DNA of 64,000 nucleotides, taken from Saccharothrix sp. GTDB lineage: Bacteria > Actinomycetota > Actinomycetes > Mycobacteriales > Pseudonocardiaceae. The notes beneath the pieces are model-generated. The model was given only the letters and a program-made list of their open reading frames with translations, made no database searches and was not told where the DNA came from. The position numbers and the translations under genes are program-made. Numbering within the stretch: the first letter of the stretch is position 1; each line of letters starts with the position of its first letter. Location of the stretch: NCBI RefSeq assembly GCF_031180885.1, contig NZ_JAPSLK010000031.1, forward strand, positions 33,096 through 97,095, read 5' to 3'. This document shows positions 1 to 8,338 of this stretch, piece after piece.

Positions 1-804
1 GCCGCCGCGGCCCGTGCGGGCTGGCAGTCGGTCGTGCTCGTCCCCTCCTCCCTCGAGCGCGCCAAGATCCTCATGACCGCCGTCTACGACGGCAACCTGA
101 TCACGGTCGACGGCAACTACGACGACGTGAACCGCCTCGCGCAGGAACTCGCCGCCGAGCACGAGGACTGGGCGTTCGTCAACGTCAACGTCCGCCCCTA
201 CTACGCCGAGGGCTCGAAGACCCTCGGCTACGAGGTGGCCGAGCAGCTGGGCTGGCGCCTGCCCGACCAGATCGTCGTCCCGATCGCGTCCGGCTCCCAG
301 CTCACCAAGGTCGACAAGGCCTTCCGCGAACTCGGCGAGCTGGACCTGGTCGAGGCCACCCCGTACAAGGTGTTCGGCGCCCAGGCCACCGGCTGCTCCC
401 CCGTGTCCGCCGCGTTCAAGGCAGGCCACGACGTGGTCTCCCCCGTCCGCCCGGACACCATCGCCCGCTCCCTGGCGATCGGCGCCCCCGCCGACGGCCC
501 GTACGTGCTCGACGCGGTCCGCCGCACGGGCGGCGCGATCGAGGACGTCACCGACGAAGAGGTCGTCGAGGGCATCCGCCTGCTCGCCCGCACCGAGGGC
601 ATCTTCGCGGAGACCGCCGGCGGCGTGACCGTGGCGACCGCGAAGAAGCTCATCGAGTCCGGACAGCTCGACCCCGAGGCCGAGACCGTGCTGCTGATCA
701 CCGGCGACGGCCTCAAGACCCTGGACGCCCTCGGCGACCGCGTGGGACCGCGCGCGAACGTCCCGCCGTCGGCCGAAGCCGTCATCAACGCCCTCAAGGA
801 CTGA
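1..804 (+). CDS. thrC: Threonine synthase, C-terminal part (5' end outside window)
   Basis: The reading frame is open from base 1, so the N-terminal part with the PLP-binding lysine lies upstream of the window; about 267 residues are visible. The visible part matches the C-terminal half of PLP-dependent threonine synthase, which converts O-phosphohomoserine to threonine. Typical stretches are LVPSSLERAKI, the segment GSQLTKVDKAFREL, the FGAQATGCSPV block and, near the end, ETAGGVTVATAKKL followed by LLITGDGLKT. The frame ends in TGA and is followed by a strong hairpin. The next gene is convergent. Identity is fairly sure; the true start cannot be seen. Confidence 0.85.
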   Translation, partial: AAAARAGWQSVVLVPSSLERAKILMTAVYDGNLITVDGNYDDVNRLAQELAAEHEDWAFVNVNVRPYYAEGSKTLGYEVAEQLGWRLPDQIVVPIASGSQLTKVDKAFRELGELDLVEATPYKVFGAQATGCSPVSAAFKAGHDVVSPVRPDTIARSLAIGAPADGPYVLDAVRRTGGAIEDVTDEEVVEGIRLLARTEGIFAETAGGVTVATAKKLIESGQLDPEAETVLLITGDGLKTLDALGDRVGPRANVPPSAEAVINALKD

Positions 805-839
805 CCGCCGAGCAAGGTCCACAGCAGACCCCGCCGTGG

Positions 840-883
840 CTTGCGCGCCAGGGCTTTTCGACCGAAAGGCCTTGGCGCGCAAG
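840..883. terminator. Hairpin terminator after thrC
   Basis: An imperfect inverted repeat has arms 840-860 and 863-883 that match at about 18 of 21 positions, with several of the rest able to form G-U pairs. It begins 36 bases after the threonine synthase stop codon, ahead of the repeat array and the convergent gene. No clear U-run follows, as is common in actinomycetes. It could act in either direction. Confidence 0.55.
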
Positions 884-898
884 CCAAACGCGGTCCCA

Positions 899-1097
899 GC
901 CGGCCATCGAACGGCCAAACTGCCAACCGCACGGCCAGCCGCCCAACGCACGGCCAAACTGCCAACCGCACAGCCGGCCGCCCATCACACGGCCCAGCCG
1001 CCCATCACACAGCCCAGCCGCCCATCACACAGCCCGGCCGCCCATCACACGGCCCGGCCGCCCAACGCACGGCCCGGCCGCCCAACGCACGGCCCGA
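899..1097. repeat. Intergenic tandem array, 20-bp units
   Basis: Six head-to-tail 20-bp units occupy 978-1097, following the pattern CCGCCCA(T/A)C(A/G)CACGGCCC(A/G)G with one or two substitutions each. Before them, 899-977 holds two degenerate copies of a 39-bp unit made of the same 20-mer plus a 19-bp variant ending in CAAACTGCCAACCGCACAG. The array fills the gap between two convergent genes and stops three bases before the stop codon of the leftward gene. It is C-rich on the plus strand. Short open frames through it are repeat artefacts. Confidence 0.85.
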
Positions 1098-1100
1098 CTG

Positions 1101-1556
1101 TCACAAGGTGAGGCGGGCGGTGCGCAGCCACCCGCTGCGCGGGAACGAGGACAGCTCCGGCATCACGTGCGGCTCCACCTCCTCGACCTCCGCACGCCAG
1201 GCGGTGACCAACTGCGGCCACGGCACCGCGGACTTGTGCCCGTTGTAACGATTGGCCCGCCAGTTCTCCGGCGGGATCGTCAGCTCGTCGTCGAACAGCG
1301 CGTCCGCGATCCGGCGATACGCGGCCTCCGGCGACTTCACCTCCGTGGTCGGGACCATCTTGGTGACCTTCGCCTTCGCCACGATGGCACGCCCGTCCCG
1401 CCCGACGTCGTCGCAGATGTAGAAGACGAAGTCGGGCCCCAACTCGTCGCGCGGCCAGGGATGGGCCACGTACCCGGGCTGCCACAGCGCCCACCCCACC
1501 TCACGCGGTTCCCAGCCGGTGTGCAGGCGGATCCAACTGTCGTTGTCGTTGCTCAT
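1101..1556 (-). CDS. Conserved hypothetical protein, 151 aa
   Basis: I do not recognise the family. It encodes a 151-residue soluble acidic protein beginning MSNDNDSWIRLHTGW, rich in tryptophan and proline, with no signal peptide or membrane segment. The segments GPDFVFYICDDVGRDGRAI and PPENWRANRYNG look like a compact globular fold. Codon use is typical of the neighbours, with strong third-position GC. It lies 12 bases downstream of comEC on the same strand, so it may be the last gene of the comEA-comEC transcript. The position after comEC is where holA is often found in relatives; holA is absent here. Confidence 0.7.
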   Translation of the reverse strand: MSNDNDSWIRLHTGWEPREVGWALWQPGYVAHPWPRDELGPDFVFYICDDVGRDGRAIVAKAKVTKMVPTTEVKSPEAAYRRIADALFDDELTIPPENWRANRYNGHKSAVPWPQLVTAWRAEVEEVEPHVMPELSSFPRSGWLRTARLTL

Positions 1557-1568
1557 GGTTTCTCCCCT

Positions 1569-3860
1569 TCACTTGTTGTCGATCGGGTCGCCGCGCCGGG
1601 CGACCCGCGGCCCGTCCGGGCCGGGTAGGACGGCGGTGTCGCCGTCCCGGTCGGTGCGCAGGACCAGCGCACCCTGACGTGCGAGCGAGTCGACCAGCAC
1701 GCCGCTGGGGTGGCCGTAGCGGTTGCCCGCGCCAACGCTGACCAGCGCAACCTTCGGCCGCACCGCCGCGAGGAACGCCGGCGACGAGTAGCGCGACCCG
1801 TGGTGCGGCACCTTCAGCACGTCGGCCCGCAGGTCGACCGGCGCGTCGAGCAGCCCGGCCTGGCCCGCGAGTTCGACGTCCCCGGTCAACAGCACCCGCC
1901 CGGCCGGGGTCGACGCGCGCAGCACCAGCGACGCGTCGTTGACGGCCGTGTTCTCCTCCCCTCTCGGGACCACCCGCGGCCCCAGCACGTCCAGCTCCAG
2001 CCCCGGCCAGCTCAGCCGCTGCCCGGCGGCCAGCTCCACCACGCGGACACCCGCCGCCCGCGCCTGTTCCCGCACCTCCCTCCAAGCCCATCCCGGATTG
2101 CGCGACGGACCCACCGCCACCGCGCCCACACCCCGCTCCGCCAGCACCGCCGCCAACCCACCGATGTGGTCGGCGTGCAGGTGGCTGAGCACCACCAAGG
2201 GCACTTGCCGCACGCCCAGCCGCCGCAGGCACCCCAACACCGGCACCGGATCGGGCCCGGTGTCGACCAACACCGCCCGGCCGGGCTCGGCCGTCGCGAG
2301 GACGACCGCGTCGCCCTGCCCCACGTCGCACGCGACCACCGCCCAGCCGGACACCGGCCACCGCGGCGCGAACACCCCGACCGGAGCCAGCACCGCGACC
2401 AGCCCGACCACGACCGCCACGAGCAACACCCGCACCCGCCGCCACCGCAGCAGCAGGTAGCCGACCAGCACCGCGGCGGCCAACGCGGCACCGCCCGCCC
2501 AGCCCTGCGGCCACGAGACGGCCGACCCCGGCACCGCCGCCGCGTGCCGCCCGACCGCCACCAACCAGCTCGCCGCCGGACCGGCCACCTCCACCACCAG
2601 CCGCGCCAGGCCCTCGTGGACCTGGGCGACGCCGGCGGCCACCACCCCGAGCACCGTCACCGGCGCGACGACCGGCGCCACCAGCAGGTTCGCGGGCACG
2701 GCGACCAGGCTCACCTCACCCGCGAACCCCGCGATGAGCGGAGCGGTGGCGACGTGCGCCGCCGCGGGCACCGCCAGCGCCTCGGCCAGCCCGACCGGCA
2801 CGCCCCGGTCGCGCAGCCACCCCGCCCACGACGGCGCCAGCAGGACCAGCGCCGCCGTGGCGACGACCGACAAGCCGAACCCGACATCGACCGCCAGCCC
2901 CGGGTCGTGGAGCACCAGCACCACCACGGACGCGGCGAGGGCGGGCAACGCCGACCGCTCCCGCCCGAGCACCAGGGCGAGCAACGCCACCGCACCCATC
3001 ACCGCCGCCCGCAGCACGCTCGGCTCCGGACCGGCGAGCAGCACGAACCCGACCAGCGCGGCCATCGCCCCGACCGCACGCCCGCGGGGCCCCACGGGGA
3101 ACAGCCGCAGCAGCAACAGCACCGCGCCGCACAGGATCGCCAGGTTCGCCCCGCTGACCGCGAGCAGGTGCGCCAGCCCGGCCGTGCGGAACTCCTCCAC
3201 CACCCTGGACGACAACCGCGAGGTGTCGCCGACGACCAGGGCGGGCAGGAGCCCCGCCGGTTCCGGGTCGAGCGCGCCGCTCGCGTCCCGCAGGCCCGAC
3301 CGGAGCGCCTCCGCCCCGCGCTGCCACACCGGTGCGGGCGTGACCTCGCGCGGCGGACCCCGGACCCGCAACAGGGCGACGGTCGGCTCACCGGGCCGGG
3401 CCGGTGCCAACGAGCCACGTGCCAGGACGCTCTGCCCGGGCAGGAGCGTCCGCCACGTCGCCGCCGGCGCCAGCACGACCACCCGGCCGCCGTCTTCGAG
3501 CGTCGCCTGGGCTCGGACCAGGTCGACCCCGCCCTGCCGCGAGCCGAACCCGCTGGTGCGCAGTCCGTGCGGCCGGTCGTCCAGCTCGAACCGGAGGGTG
3601 GTGGGCCCACCGTGCTCGGCCGCCGAACGCAGCGGGTGGTGGGCCGACGCGTGCAGCTGGAGACCGATCCAGCACGCCGCCACCGGCCCGGCCACCACGA
3701 CGGCCACCGCCGTGGGCCGCACCCGGCGGAGGACCAGGCCACCGATCCCGCCGGCCGCGAGACCGATGACCACGGCCCACCACCAGGCCCACAGCAACCC
3801 GGTCAGGGCCGCCGCCCACACGGCCAGCGCCGCGGGAACCAGGTGGGCGCGAGGGCTCAC
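1569..3860 (-). CDS. comEC: ComEC/Rec2-family DNA uptake channel
   Basis: A 763-residue polytopic membrane protein of the ComEC/Rec2 family, which in competent bacteria carries single-stranded DNA across the cytoplasmic membrane. The N-terminal 75 residues hold several hydrophobic helices, followed by a soluble OB-like part and a multi-helix Competence domain at about 190-490. A metallo-beta-lactamase-like domain fills the C-terminus (about 505-755), with HLHADHIGG near residue 557 and PHHGSRYSS near 687. The GTG start at 3860 overlaps the stop of a 33-codon upstream frame by four bases. comEA lies upstream. Whether this lineage is naturally transformable is not known from the sequence. Confidence 0.9.
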   Translation of the reverse strand: MSPRAHLVPAALAVWAAALTGLLWAWWWAVVIGLAAGGIGGLVLRRVRPTAVAVVVAGPVAACWIGLQLHASAHHPLRSAAEHGGPTTLRFELDDRPHGLRTSGFGSRQGGVDLVRAQATLEDGGRVVVLAPAATWRTLLPGQSVLARGSLAPARPGEPTVALLRVRGPPREVTPAPVWQRGAEALRSGLRDASGALDPEPAGLLPALVVGDTSRLSSRVVEEFRTAGLAHLLAVSGANLAILCGAVLLLLRLFPVGPRGRAVGAMAALVGFVLLAGPEPSVLRAAVMGAVALLALVLGRERSALPALAASVVVLVLHDPGLAVDVGFGLSVVATAALVLLAPSWAGWLRDRGVPVGLAEALAVPAAAHVATAPLIAGFAGEVSLVAVPANLLVAPVVAPVTVLGVVAAGVAQVHEGLARLVVEVAGPAASWLVAVGRHAAAVPGSAVSWPQGWAGGAALAAAVLVGYLLLRWRRVRVLLVAVVVGLVAVLAPVGVFAPRWPVSGWAVVACDVGQGDAVVLATAEPGRAVLVDTGPDPVPVLGCLRRLGVRQVPLVVLSHLHADHIGGLAAVLAERGVGAVAVGPSRNPGWAWREVREQARAAGVRVVELAAGQRLSWPGLELDVLGPRVVPRGEENTAVNDASLVLRASTPAGRVLLTGDVELAGQAGLLDAPVDLRADVLKVPHHGSRYSSPAFLAAVRPKVALVSVGAGNRYGHPSGVLVDSLARQGALVLRTDRDGDTAVLPGPDGPRVARRGDPIDNK

Positions 3861-3958
3861 GGCCCGCCGCGCCGTTCAGGGCCGTGATCGACGCCCTTGG
3901 AGCGGTGGTCGGCCCGTCGCCCGGCCAAACGCCCGACGACGGTGTGGTCAATGGACAT
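3857..3958 (-). CDS. Short ORF (33 aa) coupled to comEC
   Basis: A 34-codon frame starts at ATG 3958, five bases after a strong GGAGG ribosome binding site, and stops at TGA 3859-3857. The stop overlaps the comEC GTG start in a GTGA arrangement. The predicted peptide begins MSIDHTVVGRLAGRRADHR and is strongly basic and histidine/arginine-rich, with no hydrophobic segment. comEC itself has no ribosome binding site other than sequence inside this frame, so translational coupling is likely. It may be a leader peptide rather than a functional protein. No family is recognised. Confidence 0.55.
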   Translation of the reverse strand: MSIDHTVVGRLAGRRADHRSKGVDHGPERRGGP

Positions 3959-4063
3959 GGGTGCCTCCAGGTGTTCGAGGGTCGGAGTACGGACGGTGTG
4001 GCGGACCCGCGTGGTGGACGGGACGGGACTCGTGGGCGGGGTTGAACCGCCCAGGTGGGGTCG

Positions 4064-4774
4064 TCAGAGGCGGACGAGGTCGCCGAGCCGGGCGAGCTTC
4101 GCCTCGCCGATGCCCTCTATCTCGCCGAGTTGGTCGATGGAGGTGAACGGGCCGCGTTTCAAGCGCCTCTCGACGATGCGCTGCGCTGTCACGGGCCCCA
4201 CGCCGGGCAGTTGGTCGAGTTGCTCCTTCGTCGCGGTGTTGAGGTTGACGGGTTCGACGGTGGTGTCCTGGTGCTGGAGCGGGATACCGACGGCGATCTG
4301 CTCCCCGTCGGCGACCTTGCGCGCGAGGTTGAGGCCCTGGAGATCGGTGCCGGGGTGTGCACCGCCCGCCGCCTCCACGGCATCGGCCACCCGCGCGCCG
4401 CTGGGCACGGTGACCAGACCGGGCCGGGGCACCGCGCCCACCACGTTGACCACGAGCTCTTCGGGCAGGCGCGTGACCTCTGCGGCGGCCATGGGGAGCG
4501 GCGGTGGCGTCTCCGGCTCGGGCCGCTGCCACCACAGGCTGAGCGCGACCGCCAACAGCACGCCCAACAACATGCCGACCAGGACCACGCGCCGACGCGG
4601 CACGGAGCCCACCGGCAGCCGGCTCAGGAGGGCGCGCAGCCCTCCCGGTGGGTCGACGCCCGCGGACGAGGTGAAGACGACCAGCGGCTCCTCGCGAGCC
4701 CGGTGCCTGCCCTGGCTCTTCGCGATCAGGGCGCGGAGTCGCGCGGCTGAGGTTTCGGATCGGTTCTCGAACAT
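4064..4774 (-). CDS. comEA: ComEA-family helix-hairpin-helix DNA-binding protein
   Basis: A 236-residue membrane-anchored DNA-binding protein. Residues 1-60 are cytoplasmic and basic, 62-82 form one transmembrane helix, a proline-rich linker follows, then an SLBB domain (about 105-165, LVVNVVGAVPRPGLV) and a C-terminal helix-hairpin-helix pair (about 175-236, NLNTATKEQLDQLPGVG). In competent bacteria ComEA holds double-stranded DNA outside the membrane and passes it to ComEC, encoded next. ATG 4774 is chosen because it gives the short N-terminus and begins outside the degV gene; the open frame continues far upstream as an antisense artefact. Confidence 0.88.
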   Translation of the reverse strand: MFENRSETSAARLRALIAKSQGRHRAREEPLVVFTSSAGVDPPGGLRALLSRLPVGSVPRRRVVLVGMLLGVLLAVALSLWWQRPEPETPPPLPMAAAEVTRLPEELVVNVVGAVPRPGLVTVPSGARVADAVEAAGGAHPGTDLQGLNLARKVADGEQIAVGIPLQHQDTTVEPVNLNTATKEQLDQLPGVGPVTAQRIVERRLKRGPFTSIDQLGEIEGIGEAKLARLGDLVRL

Positions 4775-4860
4775 GTGGTCGACGCTAGGCCGGATGGCGC
4801 AAGGGCCGCGACCACCGAATCCGGATCTGTGGACAACTCGGGGCCTGTGGACAACTCCGG

Positions 4861-5703
4861 CTACTCGTAGCCGCCGGGCAGTACCACGACGCCCAACACG
4901 CCCGGCCCGGTGTGCGCCCCGATCACCGCGCCGACCTCGGAGATCAGGCAGCCGGTCGACCCCGGCACGCGCTCGTCCAGCAGCGTTGCCAGCTCGGCGG
5001 CGCGCTCGGGAGCGGCCAAGTGGTGCACCGCGAGCCCCACCGGTCCGGTGCCGGCCGCGGCCGCCGCCAAGTCGACCAACCGGCCGATCGCGCGGCCCAT
5101 CGTGCGCACCTTCTCCAGCGGCACGATCCGCCCGTCGTCCACGTGCAACAGGGGCTTGACGGCGAGAGCCGTGCCCACCAGCGCCGCCGCGGCCCCGATC
5201 CGGCCGCCCCGCCGCAGGTGGTCCAACGTCTCCACGCAGAAAAACATCTTCATCCGCTCGGCCGCACGTGCGGCCGCCGCCTCCACGCAGGCGGGATCGT
5301 CGCCGGCGGTGCACGCGGCGAGCACCGCGAACCCCAGCCCCATCCCGGTCGCCCGCGAGTCCACCACGCGGATGCGCGCCGGATCGACCTCCTCGGCCGC
5401 CAGCCGCGCCGCCTCCCACGTCCCCGACAGCTCCCGGGACAGGTGCACGGACACGATCCCGTCCACGCCCTCGTCCAGCACCTGCCGGTACACGTCGGCC
5501 AACTCGCCGGGAGTCGGCCGGGAAGTGGTCACCCGCCGGTGCTCGCCCAGGGCCGCCGCCAGCTCCTCCGGGCCGAAGTCCACGCCGTCCAGCACGCTGC
5601 GCCCGTCCACCGCCACGTGCAGCGGGACGACGCGGATGCCGTGCCGCTCCGCGAACCCTTCCGGCAGGTAAGCCGTCGAGTCGGTGACGATCGTGATGGA
5701 CAC
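4861..5703 (-). CDS. DegV-family fatty-acid-binding protein
   Basis: A 280-residue cytoplasmic protein of the DegV family, two-domain proteins that bind a long-chain fatty acid and in some bacteria serve a fatty acid kinase. The family marks are DSTAYLPEGF at the N-terminus, TSRPTPGEL near residue 60 and SRELSGTWEAA near residue 85. GTG 5703 is the only start giving the standard N-terminus VSITIVTDS. The gene lies between octT and comEA, the same order as Rv2417c in Mycobacterium tuberculosis. The ligand and physiological role cannot be read from the sequence. Confidence 0.9.
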   Translation of the reverse strand: MSITIVTDSTAYLPEGFAERHGIRVVPLHVAVDGRSVLDGVDFGPEELAAALGEHRRVTTSRPTPGELADVYRQVLDEGVDGIVSVHLSRELSGTWEAARLAAEEVDPARIRVVDSRATGMGLGFAVLAACTAGDDPACVEAAAARAAERMKMFFCVETLDHLRRGGRIGAAAALVGTALAVKPLLHVDDGRIVPLEKVRTMGRAIGRLVDLAAAAAGTGPVGLAVHHLAAPERAAELATLLDERVPGSTGCLISEVGAVIGAHTGPGVLGVVVLPGGYE

Positions 5704-5714
5704 GAGTGCCGAGA

Positions 5715-6446
5715 CTACGGCTCCGCCGTGCCCGAGTGGCTGACCGCCACGGACCTGATGAGATCGGCCATGGCCGCGCCGACCAGCGCGTGCCCGTCCC
5801 AGCCCCAGTGCATGCCGTCCGGGTTGCCGCGCCGTGACCGGACGTGATCGCCGACCAGCTCGGGCACGTCCAGCAGCGGCACGTCGGCGCCCTCGGCCCA
5901 TGACCGCACAGCGCGCTCCGCGGCCGGACGTCCGCTGTGCACGTTCGCGTAGGCCGGGGAGCGGTGCACGGACGGGGTCATCCCGACCGCCCGGATACCC
6001 GGCTGCAACGCGTGCACCGACCGCACGCACGAGTCCAGGTAACGCACGGTCAAGTGCGGCGGCAACGCCACCGGATACCCGCCGAGCAGGCGCGACAGGT
6101 GGGGTTGCAGCGTCCGGTAGGTCGACCGCGCGTGCCGGCGGAGCCCGTCGGGACGCAGGTAGCGCAGCCCCTGCCGCAAGAAGGTCGGCAGAGGCGACGG
6201 CAACGTGTCCATGTGCCCCACGGCGAGCACAAGGACGTCCGTGCGCGGCAACAACGACCACACGCGCGGATCACCGGTCAACGCCCACCAGGCGTCCCGC
6301 GCGGTCCACCCGAACCCGGCGACCAGCTCCGTGTGTCCGCCCAACGCCGCCGCGGCCACGTTCGGCCACAGCTGCGGGTGGTCCGCGGGCAACGGCCCCT
6401 GCGGACCGTGGAACGTCAGCGAGTCGCCGAGGACGAGCAGTCTCAC
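5715..6446 (-). CDS. octT: OctT-like SGNH acyltransferase (diglucosylglycerate octanoyltransferase)
   Basis: A 243-residue SGNH/GDSL-fold protein. The nucleophile block is LVLGDSLTFHGP near residue 5, the Gly/Asn region includes GFGWTARDAWWALTGDP, and the Asp-His pair is in NPDGMHWGWDGHA near the C-terminus. It resembles Rv2418c (OctT), the octanoyltransferase of mycobacterial methylglucose lipopolysaccharide precursors, and sits in the same gene order next to GpgP and DegV. GTG 6446 overlaps the GpgP stop by four bases, indicating one transcript. The fold is sure. The exact acyl acceptor is inferred from context. Confidence 0.8.
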   Translation of the reverse strand: MRLLVLGDSLTFHGPQGPLPADHPQLWPNVAAAALGGHTELVAGFGWTARDAWWALTGDPRVWSLLPRTDVLVLAVGHMDTLPSPLPTFLRQGLRYLRPDGLRRHARSTYRTLQPHLSRLLGGYPVALPPHLTVRYLDSCVRSVHALQPGIRAVGMTPSVHRSPAYANVHSGRPAAERAVRSWAEGADVPLLDVPELVGDHVRSRRGNPDGMHWGWDGHALVGAAMADLIRSVAVSHSGTAEP

Positions 6447-7057
6447 CGGGTGGTTCCGGCGTTGTACGACGACAGGCGCCACGACCCGTCGCCGTGCGGG
6501 CGCCGGGTGAACACGGTCCAGTGGCAGTTGCCGATGCCGCCGAGCAGGCCCCACCGGTCCACCGGCAGGTCCAGCAGCCGCCCGGTCAACGCGCTGATCA
6601 GGCCGCCGTGCGCGCACAGCATCACGGTGCCGGCGAACTCCGCGTCGACCGCCGCCACGACCTCCAGCGCCCGTTCGGCGACCTCCACGCGGGTCTCGCC
6701 GTCGGGCGGCGCGATCGTCCCGTCCGCCCGCCAGGCCTCCAACATGCCCGGCCACTCGACCTCGATCTCGTCCGAGGTCAGGCCCTGCCACTTGCCGAGG
6801 TTGGTCTCCCGCAGCCGTTCGTCGACCCGCAGGCCGATGCCGGTGGCGGTGGTGAACACGGTGGCCGTGTCCCGCGCCCGGCGCAGGTCCGAGGCCACCA
6901 CCAGCTCGGGCGCGAACCCGGCGAGCACCGGCACCGCGAACCGCGCCTGGTTCCACCCGGTTTCGGTCAACGCCGAGTCCAGGTGTCCCTGCATGCGACC
7001 GGTCGCGTTGTAGTCGGTCTCACCGTGCCGCCACAGCACGAGCCGGTTCAGGGTCAT
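6443..7057 (-). CDS. gpgP: Histidine phosphatase, glucosyl-3-phosphoglycerate phosphatase type
   Basis: A 204-residue histidine-phosphatase (phosphoglycerate-mutase-like) protein. The catalytic RHGETDYNATGRMQG motif is at residues 10-24, the second histidine is in VMLCAHGGLISAL, and the acid/base glutamate region is LRETNLGKWQGL. Its C-terminus (SWRLSSYNAG) and its neighbours match Rv2419c, shown in mycobacteria to dephosphorylate glucosyl-3-phosphoglycerate on the way to methylglucose lipopolysaccharides. Start ATG 7057 overlaps the RsfS stop by four bases and the stop overlaps octT, so it is the middle gene of a tightly coupled operon. A generic phosphoglycerate mutase role is possible but less likely. 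Confidence 0.82.
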   Translation of the reverse strand: MTLNRLVLWRHGETDYNATGRMQGHLDSALTETGWNQARFAVPVLAGFAPELVVASDLRRARDTATVFTTATGIGLRVDERLRETNLGKWQGLTSDEIEVEWPGMLEAWRADGTIAPPDGETRVEVAERALEVVAAVDAEFAGTVMLCAHGGLISALTGRLLDLPVDRWGLLGGIGNCHWTVFTRRPHGDGSWRLSSYNAGTTR

Positions 7058-7446
7058 GCCTCGGCGACCTCGTCGGTCACGGCGTTCGGCCCGGCGTCGA
7101 ACTCGATGCGCGGGCAGTCCTTCCACAGCCGCTCAAGGCCGTAGAAGCTGCGCTCCTCCACGTGCTGGACGTGCACGACGACGTCCACGAAGTCCAGCAG
7201 GACCCAGCGGCCTTCGCGCGCGCCCTCGCGGCGGACCGGCTTGCGGCCCGCTTCGCGCAGCTTCTCCTCGATGTTGTCCACGATCGCGCCGACCTGCCGC
7301 TCGTTGGGAGCGGACGCGATCACGAACGCGTCCGTGATCACGAGCTGGTCGGACACGTCGAGCACGATCACGTCGTGCGCCTTCTTGTCGGCTGCCGCGT
7401 TAGCGGCGACCAGCGCCAACCGTCGTGCCTCGTCGGTGGCTGCCAC
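7054..7446 (-). CDS. rsfS: Ribosome silencing factor RsfS
   Basis: A 130-residue RsfS/YbeB/iojap protein that binds ribosomal protein L14 and blocks subunit joining under nutrient stress. Typical stretches are KKAHDVIVLDVSDQL, TDAFVIASAPNERQV and the signature WVLLDFVDVVVHV. GTG 7446 is chosen because AGGAGA lies just upstream; an in-frame ATG nine codons earlier or more lacks a good site. It follows nadD at a distance of 70 bases and overlaps gpgP by four bases, the usual actinobacterial order. Confidence 0.92.
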   Translation of the reverse strand: MAATDEARRLALVAANAAADKKAHDVIVLDVSDQLVITDAFVIASAPNERQVGAIVDNIEEKLREAGRKPVRREGAREGRWVLLDFVDVVVHVQHVEERSFYGLERLWKDCPRIEFDAGPNAVTDEVAEA

Positions 7447-7516
7447 GTCTCTCCTCATCACCCTCGGCGGGTGCCGATACACCCGCACGAGTCAATGAGG
7501 GTACCGGCGTCCGGCG

Positions 7517-8110
7517 TCAGTCAAGCACCGAGTAAAGCCTGCGCTTGGAGATGTACTGAACGACACCGTCCGGCACGAGGTACCAAATGGGCAGCCCAGT
7601 GGCGTTGCGGGCGCGCACGTCGGTGGAGGAGATGGCCATCGCGGGCACCTCGATGAGCGACACCGCGCCGGGCGGCAGGTGGGTGTCGTCCAGGTCATAA
7701 CCCGGTCGGGTGACGCCGATGAAGTGCGCCAGGTCGAACACGTCGTCCGCGCGCCGCCAGGACAGGATCTGCTCCAGCGCGTCGGCGCCCGTGATGAAGA
7801 ACAACTCCGCGCCCGGGTAGGCCGCCTTGAGGTCGGTGAGCGTGTCGACCGTGTACGTGGGGCCACCTCGGTCGATGTCGACCCGGCTGACGGAGAACCG
7901 CGGGTTGGAGGCGGTCGCGATGACCGTCATCAGGTAGCGGTCCTCGGCGGGGCTGACCTCGCGCGCGCTCTTCTGCCACGGTTCGCCGGTGGGCACGAAC
8001 ACGACTTCGTCCAGGTCGAAGCGGGCCTGGACCTCGCTCGCGGCCACGAGGTGGCCGTGGTGCACCGGGTCGAAGGTGCCACCCATGACGCCGATGCGGC
8101 GGTTGGACAT
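7517..8110 (-). CDS. nadD: Nicotinate-nucleotide adenylyltransferase NadD
   Basis: A 197-residue nucleotidyltransferase that transfers AMP from ATP to nicotinate mononucleotide, making deamido-[15 protein letters not shown] near the N-terminus carries the (H/T)xGH nucleotide-binding motif, and [12 protein letters not shown] near residue 165 is the ISSTxxR motif. Length is normal for the family. It heads the nadD-rsfS-gpgP-octT transcript; the region upstream of the ATG contains a strong palindrome at 8133-8177. Confidence 0.93.
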   Translation of the reverse strand: MSNRRIGVMGGTFDPVHHGHLVAASEVQARFDLDEVVFVPTGEPWQKSAREVSPAEDRYLMTVIATASNPRFSVSRVDIDRGGPTYTVDTLTDLKAAYPGAELFFITGADALEQILSWRRADDVFDLAHFIGVTRPGYDLDDTHLPPGAVSLIEVPAMAISSTDVRARNATGLPIWYLVPDGVVQYISKRRLYSVLD

Positions 8111-8130
8111 GAGACGTGAGCGTAGTTCGC

Positions 8131-8235
8131 GCGGTGCGCGGGCGGCCGTTCAAGTCCCCGTCGGCCGCCCGCGCACCTCGACTCCCCGTCCGCGGCCCTG
8201 GGGGAGGAGGCCGCCTCCGCGGAAGCGCGGCCCAC
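8131..8235. repeat. Palindromic region upstream of nadD
   Basis: A perfect 16-bp inverted repeat has arms 8133-8148 (GGTGCGCGGGCGGCCG) and 8162-8177 with a 13-base loop. A second, shorter repeat, TCCGCGG / CCGCGGA, lies just to its right (about 8188-8223). It fills the gap between nadD and the ferredoxin gene, both leftward. It could be the terminator of the ferredoxin transcript or a nadD leader structure; no U-run is seen. Some short words resemble the palindromic elements near fdhF and fdhD. Confidence 0.5.
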
Positions 8236-8338
8236 CCCGAAACAGAGCCGCGCAACGGTGAAACGGACCACTTCAGCGGCTATGACGCGATCGACCGAAG
8301 ATTTTTTGACTAGTTCGAGTGACGCCGGTCACGAACCG

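Noticed and set aside
978..1097. CRISPR array
   Set aside because: Units are directly adjacent without spacers and no cas genes are present.
836..1248. Short proline/alanine-rich frames in the repeat region
   Set aside because: They are products of the 20-bp array; the repeat unit is not a multiple of three and no ribosome binding site is present.
1710..3887. A 725-codon frame opposite comEC
   Set aside because: It is Arg/Gln/His/Pro-rich and low-complexity, the typical mirror of a GC-rich gene.
4030..4063. tRNA-like GGTTGAACC stretch between comEC and comEA
   Set aside because: No acceptor stem or anticodon arm can be formed around it.
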